From assembly GCF_950023065.1 (NCBI RefSeq), contig NC_088677.1, positions 28,169,230 through 28,233,229 of the forward strand: a stretch of DNA of 64,000 nt, given 5' to 3'. This document shows, in pieces, positions 35,760-49,100 of the stretch. The notes below the pieces were generated by a model. The model had not been told where the DNA came from. It did no database searches and worked only from the letters and a program-made list of their open reading frames with translations. Both the position numbers and the translations under genes were made by a program. Position 1 is the stretch's first letter. Every line of letters starts with the position of its first letter. Origin of the DNA: Planococcus citri. Lineage: Eukaryota > Arthropoda > Insecta > Hemiptera > Pseudococcidae.

Positions 35760-38700
35760 TATGGGCTAGTGCCCTTATTCATAATACATATGAAATGATT
35801 TAGATTATTTTATATTTTTAGGTAGTCCCTTTTTAACGTGTAGTTTCATGTTGGATCAAATAATAATAAATCATATTGACACTATTGAAGATATTGATTG
35901 AATTATGGTTTGATTTGATATTTGTGCATAGAGTAGATTTGAATGACTTCCCAGCTCTCCGACTAAAACAACCTATCTGGCACTATTAGTCTAAAAATGA
36001 ATTTTGGTCACTGGGGTGACCTGGAAGGGGTTTACGGGTTCTTAAAATCATGCAATTCAAACTTTTTTAGTAAAAATTATCAAACACAGAAAAAGTTGAC
36101 AAATTGGGGTTAACTTCGGATTGATGCTATAGCTGGACTTTTGGCCAAAATTGAATAAAAAATCGGCGAACCGTCGTGGGAATAAATTTCGGCTAATTTG
36201 GGATAGAATGGCCCTCTAGGATTCTCAGTTTCCCTCAAAAAATTGTTTTTCTTGCAACGATCAGGGAATTGGAACAAAATTTTGATACTCTCACGTTGAA
36301 AAAAAGATGTTTTGAGAAAAGTGAAGGCGTTACAAAAAAAAATTATGAGGAACGAAACTGTTCAGTATAAAATTTTTCATCAGGGAAACGTGATTCACTT
36401 TTTTCAAGATGCACCTCGATTTTCATCTCCTTCTTCATCCATGATACCTGGTGCAAAACAAGACCCATAATTCGAGTTACATTTATGTAGTTCGCAGTAC
36501 CTACTCCATCAAACTAGGTAGGTACATTAGGATCGGCAACAGGCACTTTTCACCTTCAATTTCACCTAGCCAACATTTTTCGTCGCATTACAGTTTGTGA
36601 TTTAGATTGATTAAGATTTTTTCGCACCTCTTTGAACGACGACGCGCCATACCAAGTCGTCACGCCGCTCGACTCCTCGCCGTACCCACCTATGCTGCTC
36701 GAAAAACCAAGAAAACGTAAATATTTACTTAGGACTTGAAAATGCTGTTTATAGTAACGAATCTAATAAAATTAATGGAAGGCTCGAGTATATGTATACG
36801 CGCTATGTCGTTTAATGAAAATTTCGCGCCAGAGACGCGTTAAATAACGTCTCTCTTTTCGCGATATTACCTATTCAGCGCCTTTGCTACGTATGTACGT
36901 ATACCTATCCGTGTATTATAGAACAGATCATCGTCTAAGTTCCGATTAATATAGTTTAATTTCGAGATCTCGTTACACATTATTAAGCTTGTCGCGTCGT
37001 TTGCGCGTCGAATAAATAAGCTCGACTTTGTTAACCGTGTGTAGGTAAATTATTTTCGAATACACACGTTCGAAAAGTTACGAGGATATTATCGTCTTCC
37101 TTCGTTGAATATGCGTAAAAATAATAAAAATAGGTGCATGTTAAGTATCTACTATTCGTGTAGTATGTATCTACGACACGAACCTACGAGTACATACGTG
37201 GAATACTTGACTTTACATTTTTACACATGTCACTCATACGAATTCTATTTTTTTGTTCGCATCTACACCCTGGAGAATACCAGAGACTATACTAAAATAG
37301 AATATAAAAATATTTTCACCGTAAAAGAATTCACGACAGCGTACAAGTACTTTGAATGTTATAAAGGACAAAGGTACAAACTATGTAACGTACATTTACG
37401 TAAGTTAGGTGTATAAGTACATAACGAAACAGAGTACCTACCTAAAACTTATCGAAAATTACATTTCACACTATTTTCGTTTACAAAAGGTGCCAACCGG
37501 AAGGAAAAAAATAATAGAAAAAAATACCCACTACGTACACCGCGCTCGACATGAAAAATGTGTAAAAGTTGACCGCACAACTGCGGTTACACTTTGCGTG
37601 CGTATGGCTGAATCAAATTTATCGGTCGAGACTGAACTTTTTTAACCTGCTCTTATATATTTTATAATACTCGGTTACGAAAAAAAAAAAAGGCACATGT
37701 AGTACGCGATAGGAACGCAACCACCTGTCCTTTGGGAATCGGAGAACATCTCATTAAACAAAATACAGAACATTTTTAGTGATGATTTTAACGTGAAATC
37801 GATCATTTCAGAGATCGAGTAGTAGGATGGCCTGAATAAAGTCCCCTGCCCCTTCACAAAATAAAGCTTGTGTGAAAGAGGGAGATTTCGTAAGGTAATG
37901 TTCACTTTGATTTTATTTGACAAGTTCCAAGTTTTTTATATGGTAAGAAAATGATCAAAAATTAGACATTTCTTCTCTCTGGAAAAAGTTGAGCTTTTTT
38001 TTTGCAGCATCGTTTAAAAGGTTTTTTGACAAAATTACAAAAAAATACTAACTTTTTAAAAAAAATTACAGCCCAACTTTTGTGTTTTTGTCAAAACTGC
38101 AAAAAAGTCTAACGCTTTTTCTATTTTTAAAATCAAATTTTGACATTTCCATTGATAAAAGTAGGTAGTTTTCTGACAAAATTCCAATATCGCTCATTAT
38201 AGGGGCATTTCAGCTCTTATTCTATTTGTTTGAATAAAATGAAAAATAAGAAGTACAAACGCTCCAATTCAACCCAAAAGTTTTTACATCACTCTATTTC
38301 TCAAAAGAAAAAAATAATCTTTTAAAAACATTCCGATAAGAGCTTGTTGTTTTAGCATTGTCCATTTTAATCAACATTTTCTCCTGCATCTTAGATACCC
38401 TCGCAGATATTTGTCACAGGGTTTGAGAATCCGATTTGCATTGTCTAATGATATAGAAATCTTGGCTAAAATATCTTCTGTTTTCGAAAAGCAACAAGTT
38501 TACTTTGAACTTTTTCTCTAGTGTTTTCCTTCGTTATGGGAATCTTCGGTCGACAAATAACTTACTTAACTTGGCCAAAGGCCTTGAAACTTATGACCAT
38601 TGAAAACACATCCCTTTAGTTATTTGGCAATTTTTTTCAAGGTCATGTTTAATTTACTTTAAATTCAAATTCGTCGTTTGATTCGTTCCATTTTATCAGA

Positions 38701-39600
38701 CTCCTCTGGGCCGTGTTCACAAATCACTTGATGGGGAATTGATGCTAATTCAAAGCGTTGATTAAATTCGTTTTGATTCGAGAAAATAAATAGGCACAAC
38801 TGTCTTGTCTTAGGTGAACATGGTTGTGTTATTCGAATCGTAGCGAATTTCTCTCGTTATGTAAATTTTCTTTCATATTTTCGCGAAAATACGAGTAACA
38901 GTAGGTACCTCGTGTAGGTAGTTGTGCCATGAGTGAGAAATGCAATGCCCCTGGCAACTCGTGACAACTCGACTTCTCTATGTTATTGAACCCTCTCAGC
39001 AAATTAAAACTATACCTGTGTGGTATCCATATCGACTTGATTTCACTGCGAAAAAATAACAATTGTTTTCACTTTATGAAGTACATAGTATTACGGATAC
39101 AAGTACATATCACATATGTATTACTCGTGTGGGTACATTATGAAAACATCGTAAATATACCGATTCTCAAGACACGAGGTGACAAATTTTTTATTTCATT
39201 TTTCATGTTATAGGTTGAAACGTGATTGTATAGGTTGGGGATTTGGCTCACAATCAATTTAATGCTAGCTTTTGACCCAGTATTATTTCGATTATATTTC
39301 ATTTCACAAATTTTATTAACCTTTTAGTGGTTTTGATTAATTTTTATGATGGTAAAGGTATGGCATGGTTCTGTAAAATTGTGATATTTTTGATCGCCCT
39401 TCTGTACTCTTGAGATTTATATGGATATGGTGCACAAATGGAAAGAGGATTTGTCTCAGACATTTTAATGGTGCCAGGGGCCAGGGGGGAGGGTGAAAAA
39501 AGGCAGGATAATTTGGAAATCCTTCCTGTTTATTGCTTATTTGAAAGAAGGGGAGAAGGTTGGAAATTTTGACTAAAGGGGCAAATGGCAAATACTGCCA
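35760..39600. other. Intergenic, no gene recognised
   Basis: AT-rich sequence. The 103-aa open frame at 37105-37416 (plus) has no recognisable motif or start context and is not called. No RNA gene seen. Confidence 0.5.
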
Positions 39601-39609
39601 TGTGACGTA

Positions 39610-40750
39610 TCGTTTGCTAAGTTTTCAAGGGTGCTGAAGTCGAATATGAACTTGGTTTTGTGATCTGGCCCTCCTAACTCCTACCACAGACTCCCCCATT
39701 GGATCTTATGACGAAAATTTTGACTAAAGCTGCAAATATCAAGTAATGCCCTGTGACATATCGTTTGTTCGGTTTTTGGTGGTGCTAAGTCCGAATATGA
39801 AATTGGTTTTGCATTTCGACCCTTCCTACCCCTGCCTTTGGTACCTCAATTTTATCTGAAAATGAGAAAAAAATTATCATACCATGTGACATATGGTTTG
39901 TTAGAGTCTTGGGGGTGCTGAGTCCAAATATGATCTTAGTTTTGTACTTTGACCCTCCTACTTCTGCCATTCATACCTAATTTGATCTGAAAATGAGAAA
40001 AAAATTATTATACCATGTGACTTATGGTTTGTTAGAGTCTTGGGGGTGCTGAGTCCGAATATGAACTTAGTTTTGTTTTTTGGCCCCCCCCCCATTCCAT
40101 TGATACCACAATTTGATCTGAAAATGAGAAAAAATGTATTATACCGTGTGACATATGGTTTGTTGGGGTTTTAGTGGTGCTGAGTCCGAATATGAACTTA
40201 GTTTTGTGTTTTGGCCCTCCCTACCCCTAACACGGATACTTCAATTTCATCTGAAAATGTGAGAAAAATTATTATACCATGTGACATATGGTTTGTTAGG
40301 GTCTTGGGAGTGCTGAGTCCGAATATGAACTTGGTTTTGTATTTTGACCCTCCCCACCCCTAACACGGATACTTCAATTTCATCTGAAAATGTGAAAAAA
40401 ATTATTATATCATGTGGCATATGGTTTGTTGGGGTTTTGGGGGCGCTGAGTCCGAATATGAACTTAGTTTTGTGTTTTGGCCTTACCCCTTCCATTGATA
40501 CCTCAATTTGATCTGAAAATGAGAAAAAATTATCATACCATGTGACATATGGTTTGTTAGGGTCTTGGGAGTGCTGAGTCCGAATATGAACTTGGTTTTG
40601 TATTTTGACCCTCCCCACCCCTAACACGGATACTTCAATTTCATCTGAAAATGAGAAAAAAATTATTATATCATGTGACATATGGTTTGTTAGGTTTTTG
40701 GGGGCGCTGAGTCCGAATATGAGCTTAGTTTTGTATTTTGACCCTACCTA
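39610..40750. repeat. Minisatellite, about 132 bp x 9 units
   Basis: The string gctgagtccgaatatgaac (with variants) recurs at about 39632, 39783, 39916, 40046, 40178, 40310, 40444, 40571 and 40704. Each is followed by 'ttagttttgtattttgaccc', then 'atctgaaaatgagaaaaa' and 'catgtgacatatggtttgtt'. Units near 40.2-40.7 kb are the most alike. The unit length is close to a multiple of three, which yields an artefactual 144-aa repeat frame on the minus strand. Confidence 0.85.
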
Positions 40751-40799
40751 CTTTCACTCTGAACGCCCATTTTTTGTAAAAAAAAAAAAGATAGAAAAC

Positions 40800-41463
40800 A
40801 TTACTAGATTATAGACAAATAAGTATATTATATGGCACAAAAATTGAGATTCCACATCTTACATACGATAAATAGGTACTAATTCTGGCATTAGGGTAAA
40901 AATAAGTACACACATAGATAGACAGTACACATAAAATGACGTAGGAGTAGGCAGGATGGGCACTTGGGTAGTTGAAGCGTATACATAACAAAAATACTAG
41001 CACAAAAAAAAGTATAGGAGCACATGTACCCACCCGTTTCAGATTTCAAAAGACACCATCGACATTATTTACTGTACAACTTGACCAACTTATATTTACA
41101 AGGCAAAAATTGTTTCTAGGGGTACTTGCTGCGGCTCTATAGAGGTACAAGTGCGGCTGTCTATCACAATAGTCAGTGGCACTCGTCCCTTCGTTAGTCG
41201 TAGTCGCAAATACCAAGACGTAGGCTAATAAGTATGGAGAGGTACATTGAATATACCTACGTATACATACATATGTACCTAAACATCGCAATATACTTAA
41301 AACTAAACACTCACTCGCAGTCACACTTGACGCCTGACGGTGGGAATATTTACAGTAATATGGTAAAATTCGACCATTCCTAACACAAAATAAGCGATCG
41401 CATTTCATATTCGCATCGCAATATAAGTTCAACAATTAAATACAACTGCTGCTAATAGAAATG
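40800..41463 (-). other. Probable 3' UTR of the chitinase gene
   Basis: Sequence immediately after the chitinase stop, free of the nearby minisatellite. No AATAAA was found in the expected orientation; an AATATA variant lies near 41083. The 129-aa minus-strand frame at 41046-41435 has no recognisable domain and is taken as chance. Confidence 0.4.
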
Positions 41464-43103
41464 CTACGACGATAGTATACAATCTTTATGATTATTCTCA
41501 TTTGGACGGCTGACGCTTAAGAGTTCTTCGTTGATGGATGAAAGTAAAGGATTCGCTCCGCAACCGCAAATGTTAACGAAATCATCCAAATCCAACGCCC
41601 AAACCGCCGCACCGGCTAATTCGTTATCTTTGATGTACTTGCCCTGAAGAGAAAAAACAAAAACAAAATTATTTGCAATGCATTACATAATATTGCATCG
41701 TTTGTGTAGAGTTAATGTACCTTAGCTCGAATATCGGATACGTCGTTGAAACTGATCCATTGGTCTTGGCCATCGTACGCGTAATGTCCGTTCTTTTCTT
41801 TAACCACTTTCCAGGTGTTTTGCAACGCCATTTCGCAAATCTGTCAACACCCAAACCAAACTCTCAGCTTTAGCTTTATTCAATAAGTACTCAGATTTGA
41901 GGGATGGAAAGGTCATCTACCTCGTAATAAGCGACAAAACCAGGAACTCTGGTGTGTCTGGCTGCATTACCAGGACCAACTACTGGGGCACCTACTCCGC
42001 GAGTGCTGGCATTTTTGGCCAATGAAAAGGACTGACCGTAGAACGGCAATGCTACCACCAGCTTACTCTTCGGTATACCTTTTTCCAACCAGTATGAAAC
42101 GGACGAATGCTGCTCAAAAAAAGCTATTTGTAGTACGTACACTCGTTTGATTAATATAAGCTATTGAACGTCACAGGTAGCCTACTCATACTCACCACGT
42201 TCATTCGATCAGGCGTATTGTGGTTCTGCTCGAAAAGAGGCGCTATATGATTGGTTTTGCTTTCCCAGTACCCGTGATAGTCGTATGCCATCAAAGACAG
42301 CCAGTCAACGTATGTGCTGATGGCCGCCACATCGTAAGCTGCGATCCCAAAAATTACACAATTACACATTAGCATTTTAGCTTTAACGAACCTTACTCGA
42401 TATTCGAACTTACCTCGTTCGATAATATCGCGACTTGGCGAAACAGCTGCAGATAGTAACAAATCGTGTTTGCTGAATGCTTCCTTCAGGTCGCGCAACA
42501 ACGCCGTGAAACCTTCCCTATCCGAATCTGGTCCTTTATCACAATTTACCTGCAGAGCAAAACATTTACGAATAAGTTCAAGGAATTGGTCTGGAAAGCG
42601 AGGAAATCAATAGGTATAGGCAGCTATATAGGCACTTACTTGCCAACACTTGGGAAATTCCCAATCCACTTCGAGACCATCGAATTCATTATCTTTTAAA
42701 AATTTGACCGCGTGTTTGACGAAATGAGATCTGACGGAGCGACTATTCACCATGACGCTGTACTTGTTGTCCAGCGAGTCGTACCAGCCACCGATGGCCA
42801 GCATTATCTTGACGCCCGTCTCCTTTAGCACACGTACCCTCTTGAAGAATTCTGTAAATCACACGTGTAAATAAGCAAATGCTCGTAAACTGCCAATTAC
42901 CCACTCTCATGCGTACCAACCTCGATCCAATCTGGCGAACGTTTCATTCGAGCCGATAGTCAATGTTTTCGGATTCAATACGGCGAAAGCGTATACCAAA
43001 TGGGTGCACATACGCGAGTCTAACGCTTGCAACGGAAACAATTGGTTATTGTATCTGTACGCCGACCAATTGGTTAAATAGCAAACTACTTTGTATTTGG
43101 ATG
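41464..43103 (-). other. Cht10: Chitinase GH18 domain 3 and C-terminus
   Basis: Seven exons encode the last barrel (visible residues about 1107-1475). Motifs: YKVVCYLTNWSAYR, KIMLAIGGWYDSLDNKYS, FDGLEVDWEFPKCW with Glu at residue 1232, MAYDYHGYWE and AGAAVWALDLDDF. It differs from domains 1 and 2 by Glu for Asp in the second position of the DxxDxDxE series, Phe for Tyr after the catalytic Glu, and Ala for Met in the GAM motif, which may alter activity or preference. The protein ends soon after the barrel (...KDCILSS, stop at 41466-41464), with no C-terminal CBM14 or anchor. Confidence 0.9.
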
Positions 43104-46100
43104 CTAAACGTTCAAAAACAAAACAAAACAAAACAAAAACGTCAATCGTATAATCGAAAGTGAAAAGAATTTTGAATCTTTTCAATAGATAGGTACTACC
43201 TTTTTATCGAAAAATGATTTTAAAAATTGCAATTTTTGCCCAAAAGTGGCCATTGAGATTCCTAAATTGTAAAAATCCAAAAATGCAGGTCACCTAAAAG
43301 TACCCAAAAGTGGCCACTTGAAAAATAATGATCAAAATTTCACAGAGTTGACCTAGAAAGCTGAAAGTTGGACCCCATTTTGGATCCACCGAATCAATTA
43401 GAAACGGTTTCAAACTGTTTTGAGCACTTCTGAATCCTCCAGCTAATTTTAAAATGTTGAAATTTCTGCAAAATTCTATCTAAAGAAGTGGAGGTGATTT
43501 CAAGCCATTCCAGAACCACCAGCGATATTTTGGAAATTCCAGATTTTACGTCAACTGTAGGTACGTACCTATAAATCAACTTCAGCTACAGCCTGTATGA
43601 GCATGATAGGTGCTGACTCCTGACTCACTTGAAAGGACGAAACTAAAGGTGTTGGGGAGGGGGAAGGGGGTTGTGCAACCGAAAATTTTCCGACTAATAT
43701 GAGAAAAAAATACAAAATTTCGCCGAATAAAATGAAAGGTGAGAAAACAATTTTGTCAGTTGGCGTTGTAGGTCCTAGATAGATCTTCTTATAGCCTATC
43801 GTGTCTTATAAACATTTTTCCTTTTCCCTGTTCAATTTTTAGAAGCCTCAAGTGTGGAATTTTTTTATTTTGTAAACAAGAAACCAATTAACCCGATTGT
43901 AGCGAGAGCAAAAGCTTTCAAAAATTCATATTTTGGTAGGTGAAAACAAAATGTTTTTTATGGGAAGAGTTAGATTTTTTCGGTTTCAAAATTATAGATT
44001 TTAAATGATGATTTTTTTTTGGAAAATCCGAGTTTGAAAAAAATCATCAAACAGGCCTGAAAAAACTGCAGAAGGCAAAAGCTTACAAAAATTCGTATTT
44101 TGATAGGTGAATGAGCTTTGTTATTTTTATGTGAGAAGTTTTATTTTTTCGGGTTCAAAATTTTAGGATTTGAATGACGATTTTTTTAAAGACATTCCAA
44201 CTTCTAAATTAGAAGAGCAAACAGATCCGAACAAACTGAAGGCAAAATCTTTTGAAAATTAGTATTTTGATAGGTAAAAAAAAATTTTTTATGTGAGGAG
44301 TTTGATTTTTTTCCCTCAACATTTCAGAATTTGAATGATTTTTTTTTTTTAGAAATTCCTATTTCGAAAAAGAAAAGCAAACATGCCCGAATAAAGTGAG
44401 GGCAAAATATTGTGAAAATTTGAGTTTCGAGAAGTAAAAAAAACGTTTACTTTTTATGAGAGAAGTTTATTTTTTGATATAAACATTTTTTTGAGTGTAA
44501 ATAATAAATTTATGTAGAGAAAAAAGAAAAAACCAATACGCCTGAGGACCGAAGTTTTCAAAGATCTATCATTCAATAAGTAAATTATTGGGTATTTTTT
44601 TAGAAGAACTTGATTTATCCACATTTGACATTTTTGAAAATTGAGTAGGTAGTACGTACAGATAATATTCAGAAACAGAAAAATTGAATACGTATTTAGC
44701 CCGAGAAAAGCGAGGGAAAAAACCCTTAAAAATGTGTTGGTAATTCTGAGGCGTTTTTTCGAACTTTGATGGAGATTGGAAAAAAGTCATGGTCAAATGA
44801 CTTTAATGAGAAGCAGGAAAAATTTCAAATTTTTTGGTCAACGTTTCACCCCTCTTCCCAGCTTGAGATCAAAGTTTCCAAAAATTGAAAATTTTTTGTG
44901 TGTCAAAATTTTTTTTTTTGATTCACTTGGAAAAAATGAATTAAAAATTTTTCTAATGGCCTAAAATCGATCATATGCAAGGCAAACGACATCAGAAGAA
45001 CATCTTGACTATTTTTCAAAAAAAAAAAAAAAAAAAAAAAAAATGGAACAATTGAATTTTGAAAGCTTTGGGCTCGAGCCGGAAAGGGTCAAATATGTAT
45101 TGAGCTAAAAATCCAGAATTTTTTCTGCGTCTTATTAAAGTCATTTGGTCATGATTTTTTGTTAGGCTCTATTTTACCTGAAGTACCTACAATGAAATAA
45201 GATTCACGATCGATCAAAATATTTTAATTTCATATGATCGGAAAATGAGTAGTTTCCTAGCCAGTTTTGCGGTTGGAAAATACGTCTTTAACGCAGCCAT
45301 CTAAACATGTGCGGAAAGCAGTTACTTTCCTCCCTCGGGAGGAAAGTAACCGTTTTCTGCACATGTTTACAAATTGGAAATTAACAATTTTTTAAAATTT
45401 CAGCACTTATTTTCCTCTCATATGAAATTAAAATAGTATACGCGACAGGATTGGACAGTAACGCAATTAACTTGTGCGATTTAAGTCGCTCGGCTTCGCC
45501 TCGCTCCTTAAACTTCGCACTCGTTAATCGCATACTTTCCGCTCCTGTCACGTAATGTACTATTTGTTTGAGATTGTTTTTTAAAAAATTTTTCAATCAA
45601 AAAAAGGACACGATATAAAAATGTTCTCCCATAAATTTGAGAAATTAGAGATCTTAGGATACGAATTGGGCATTCACTTTTCGCGCAGGTCTCCTCCTTC
45701 CCCTCTAACAATAATTATCTCCAAAACCGCAAATTTACGCTTGATTTGGAGTTTAATTTCGTGCTCAGCAACCTCAAATTCGTCTGAAAAAATTACCTAT
45801 GAAAACGCATATTTTCAAGAGTAGATATTCAGTTCAAATTTCAGTCTAAAAGGGTGAATCGCGAGGGAACTGCGGGCTGTAGTTAAAATCTGTCCACGGA
45901 AATGAAATCGCCGTGTCAAACTCCCCCCTCCCCGCCAAACAAGTTTGTCATTCAATTTCAAGCGATGCTTCCGTTTGTCTTTGTTGCTCGTATTTACGGC
46001 AAACTGGTTATGCAATTTTATTAACGCCGGAGTTATTGCGATGCGTATACGCTGTTTTGCAGGTTGTGCATTTTCTCAAATCGAAATACGTGTTGGACGA

Positions 46101-49100
46101 GCGGTTTTAATAATTTTACTTACTTACGTACTCGCAATTTTTGCCAAATCCAATTGAAATTTCATTTGAGCGTGATGCAGTGATTTCAATTCTTTTACTC
46201 GTTTTAAAAAACAGGCTTCAATCATGTTTCATGCAATTTTTTGCTCAATTTTAACGATTTACTGCGATTTTAGTGTTTTACTCGCCCTCCTTGCTACATT
46301 TTGTCGAATTTTACCGGGATTTTCATCAATTTTTAATCATTTTTAGTGATTGTAATACTGTTGTTTTTTTTGTACTTTTGTACGTAATTAAAAAACGTTC
46401 TAAAAAACGTCGTATTTTCGGACAGGAAATTCGATTTGATTTTTATCTGTTCCAAAAATGAGTCTTTTTCAAAACATTACCGTACCTACAGATCGTACAA
46501 CAGTCCTACTTACCAACATTGCTGCTGCCCACCGCCGTCGTCTTATTAGGTGGCACGTTAGCTGCGACTTGTTTCTGTAAATTACTCAAAAAGTATTCTT
46601 CAGCGTACTTCATAATGGACGGCTTACAGTTAGCATTTTCTGGCCAATCGCATATGTTTCTTTTCTGAAAAGGAAGGAAACGAATCAAAACACTAGACAT
46701 TGGTTCATCGATTCTCTTGACCATTGATCTCACAGTCACAACGAGTAATGTACATATTTACACTTATGTCTGTATTATACGAACCTCGTTAAAATGTAAA
46801 CCATTGGCGCAAGATTGCTCTTGTTTGTAAACGCCGAACGAGCAAATGAGATATTTGGAGCAATCAGTGGGATGTTTTTTAATCTGGCCATGTTGGCAGG
46901 TCTCGTACCGCCATTCGTCACCGACGCCTTGTAATTCGATAGCCTCGTTTTCGTAGAATAATTTAGTCTCTATTCGCGAATTCGACTCTAGATAGCATTC
47001 GGGAATAGTGTCTGTGAACTTTCGCAGTACTTTGTTTATAGTCTTGAGCAGCGGATACGAGCCGCAATTGCAAACACCCCTTCATCACCAAACAAACACA
47101 AACAAATGAATAAAATGAAAAAATATCGAACCAATTAACGCACGTGACACGTGTCATCTTAATTGAGGTCCAATTGAATGAAACGAATGCTTACTTGAAG
47201 TCGTCCAAATCTAAAGCCCAAATCATGGCGCCTCCTAAATTATTGTAGAAAACGTATTGCGACTTGTGTTTGATCATGGCTTGGTCGTCAAAACCGACCC
47301 ATTGATTTCCGCGTTTCGCGTACGGTCCCATTCTACCTTCTACGTCGTATTCCACTTGCCATCCTTTCCGCAGTATTCTTTCGCAAATCTACACAACAGA
47401 GCACAGTGTAACCAAATGAGTACTTTGGAGGTTAAATAGCTACGAGTACCTATGTAGATGGCTGAATAAATATTCGACTATGGTTCATACCTCGTAGTAA
47501 GCGAGGAAACCTCTGGCTCTGGTGCTTTCTCCAGCTTCGCCGCCACCGTATGCTTTTGAATTAAGCGTATCGTTTTTCTGACTAGCCAGCGTGAATGATT
47601 GACCGTACATCGGCATTCCCATTATGATTTTCTTTCTATCGGCTCCTTTGTCTACCCAATAATGAATGCTGAAGTTCTGTTCAATTAAAGATGTCAGTCA
47701 AAAAAAAAAAATAATAGAGTGATGTCTTCGATAAGTACACCCAAAAAAAAAAATGCCATTGAGTCTTCATTTTTTTCCTGATGATTTCCGAAAATTCCTA
47801 TTTTTTGGCCAAACATCATTTAACAAAGGTTGCGAAAAAGTATCATTTTTTGTCAATAATTGCCAAATGTCAGTTTTACTTTTTTCCGGAAATTTTTGAA
47901 AATTTCAACAATAACACTCACTTTTTGAAGAATTTCACTTTTTTTCAAAAATAATTATAGAGTCCCGCTTTTTAGCCAAAAATTGCCAAAAATTATCATT
48001 TTTTTGCAAATGTTTTCTGGAAAGTCCAGTTTTTTGATAAAATTTTTAAAATCTTGCTTTTCGACCAAAATTGTAACAAAATCTCATTTTTCAAAATTGG
48101 CCCATATTGTTAAAATGGTACTTTATATTTCCAAAAACCCCAAAAATTCTCACTTTTTTTCAAAAATTGTGCAAGTTTTGATTTTTTGCCACAAATCGCC
48201 AAGTAGTGCGATTTTTTTGCCAATAACTCTCAAAAAGTTCTACTTGTTGCTAAAATTGTCAAAGTCTTGCTTTTTGTCAAAAATTGAAAAAAATTGTCCC
48301 TTTCTAATAAAATTACAAAAATCGTCGTTTTTTTCAAAAAACTCCAAAAATCTCACTTTTTTGCCAGATGTTTTTAAAAAGCCTTTCCTTTGGTTAAAAT
48401 TGTCCAAGTCTCGCTTTATTTGCACAAAAATGGACTCTATTACCATAAATTGCAAAAATTCTCACTTTGTTGCCAAAATTCGTCAAAAAGCCTCTTTTTT
48501 ATCGGAAAGTTTCAAAAAAATTCAACTTTTTAAAATTTAAAATCAGAACATTATTTTAAAATGTCGTGCTAGATTTTTGTTACTTTTTTAGTTACTAAAG
48601 TTACTTTTTTTTGGAAATAATTATTGTATTTTTTCGTACCGCATTGAATGTTTTATCTGCATCATCCGGATGAACGTACATTGGTGCAACGTGGCCGGTC
48701 ACTTCGTCCCATTGGCCATGGTAATCGTAGCACATCACCGATATCCAGTCCAACTTGTTGGATAACAACGGCACATCGTAACCTGAAACCAACCAAAATC
48801 TCCCATAGACACTTACTTACTAAAGCCATGCAGACAGTCGAGCTAGCTCACCTTCGTCGATGACTTTTTTATTAGGAGATACAGCCGCGCTAAGAAGCAA
48901 ACCATGCGGATTGAACGCTTCTCTCAGTTCGCTGATGAAATCGGAAAAGGCCTTTTTATCGCTGGATGGACCTAACTTGCAGTTTACCTAAAATCAAATC
49001 CGAATTCGAACGATTTGCTGGGTGTACTTTAGACATGTATCTACTAAATGTGGTTGTTGACCTACCTGCCAACATTTTGGATACTCCCAATCTACATCTA

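Noticed and set aside
37105..37416. 103-aa plus-strand frame
   Set aside because: No recognisable motif, signal peptide or splice context; likely chance.
40247..40681. 144-aa minus-strand frame with internal repeats
   Set aside because: The repeat is the 132-bp minisatellite read in frame; neighbouring units break the frame.
39610..40750. CRISPR-like array
   Set aside because: Units are contiguous repeats of about 132 bp without unique spacers, in a eukaryotic context.
41046..41435. 129-aa minus-strand frame after the chitinase stop
   Set aside because: No domain, no splice signals linking it, and the preceding stop ends a normal GH18; best read as 3' UTR.
45945..46157. 70-aa hydrophobic plus-strand frame
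   Set aside because: Could mimic a membrane peptide, but overlapping frames are equally open and it lies in a chitinase intron with no supporting signals.
47983..48540. 185-aa plus-strand open frame, longest in that area
   Set aside because: Entirely within a degenerate AT-rich minisatellite; composition is Lys/Phe/Ser repeats generated by the unit, inside a chitinase intron.
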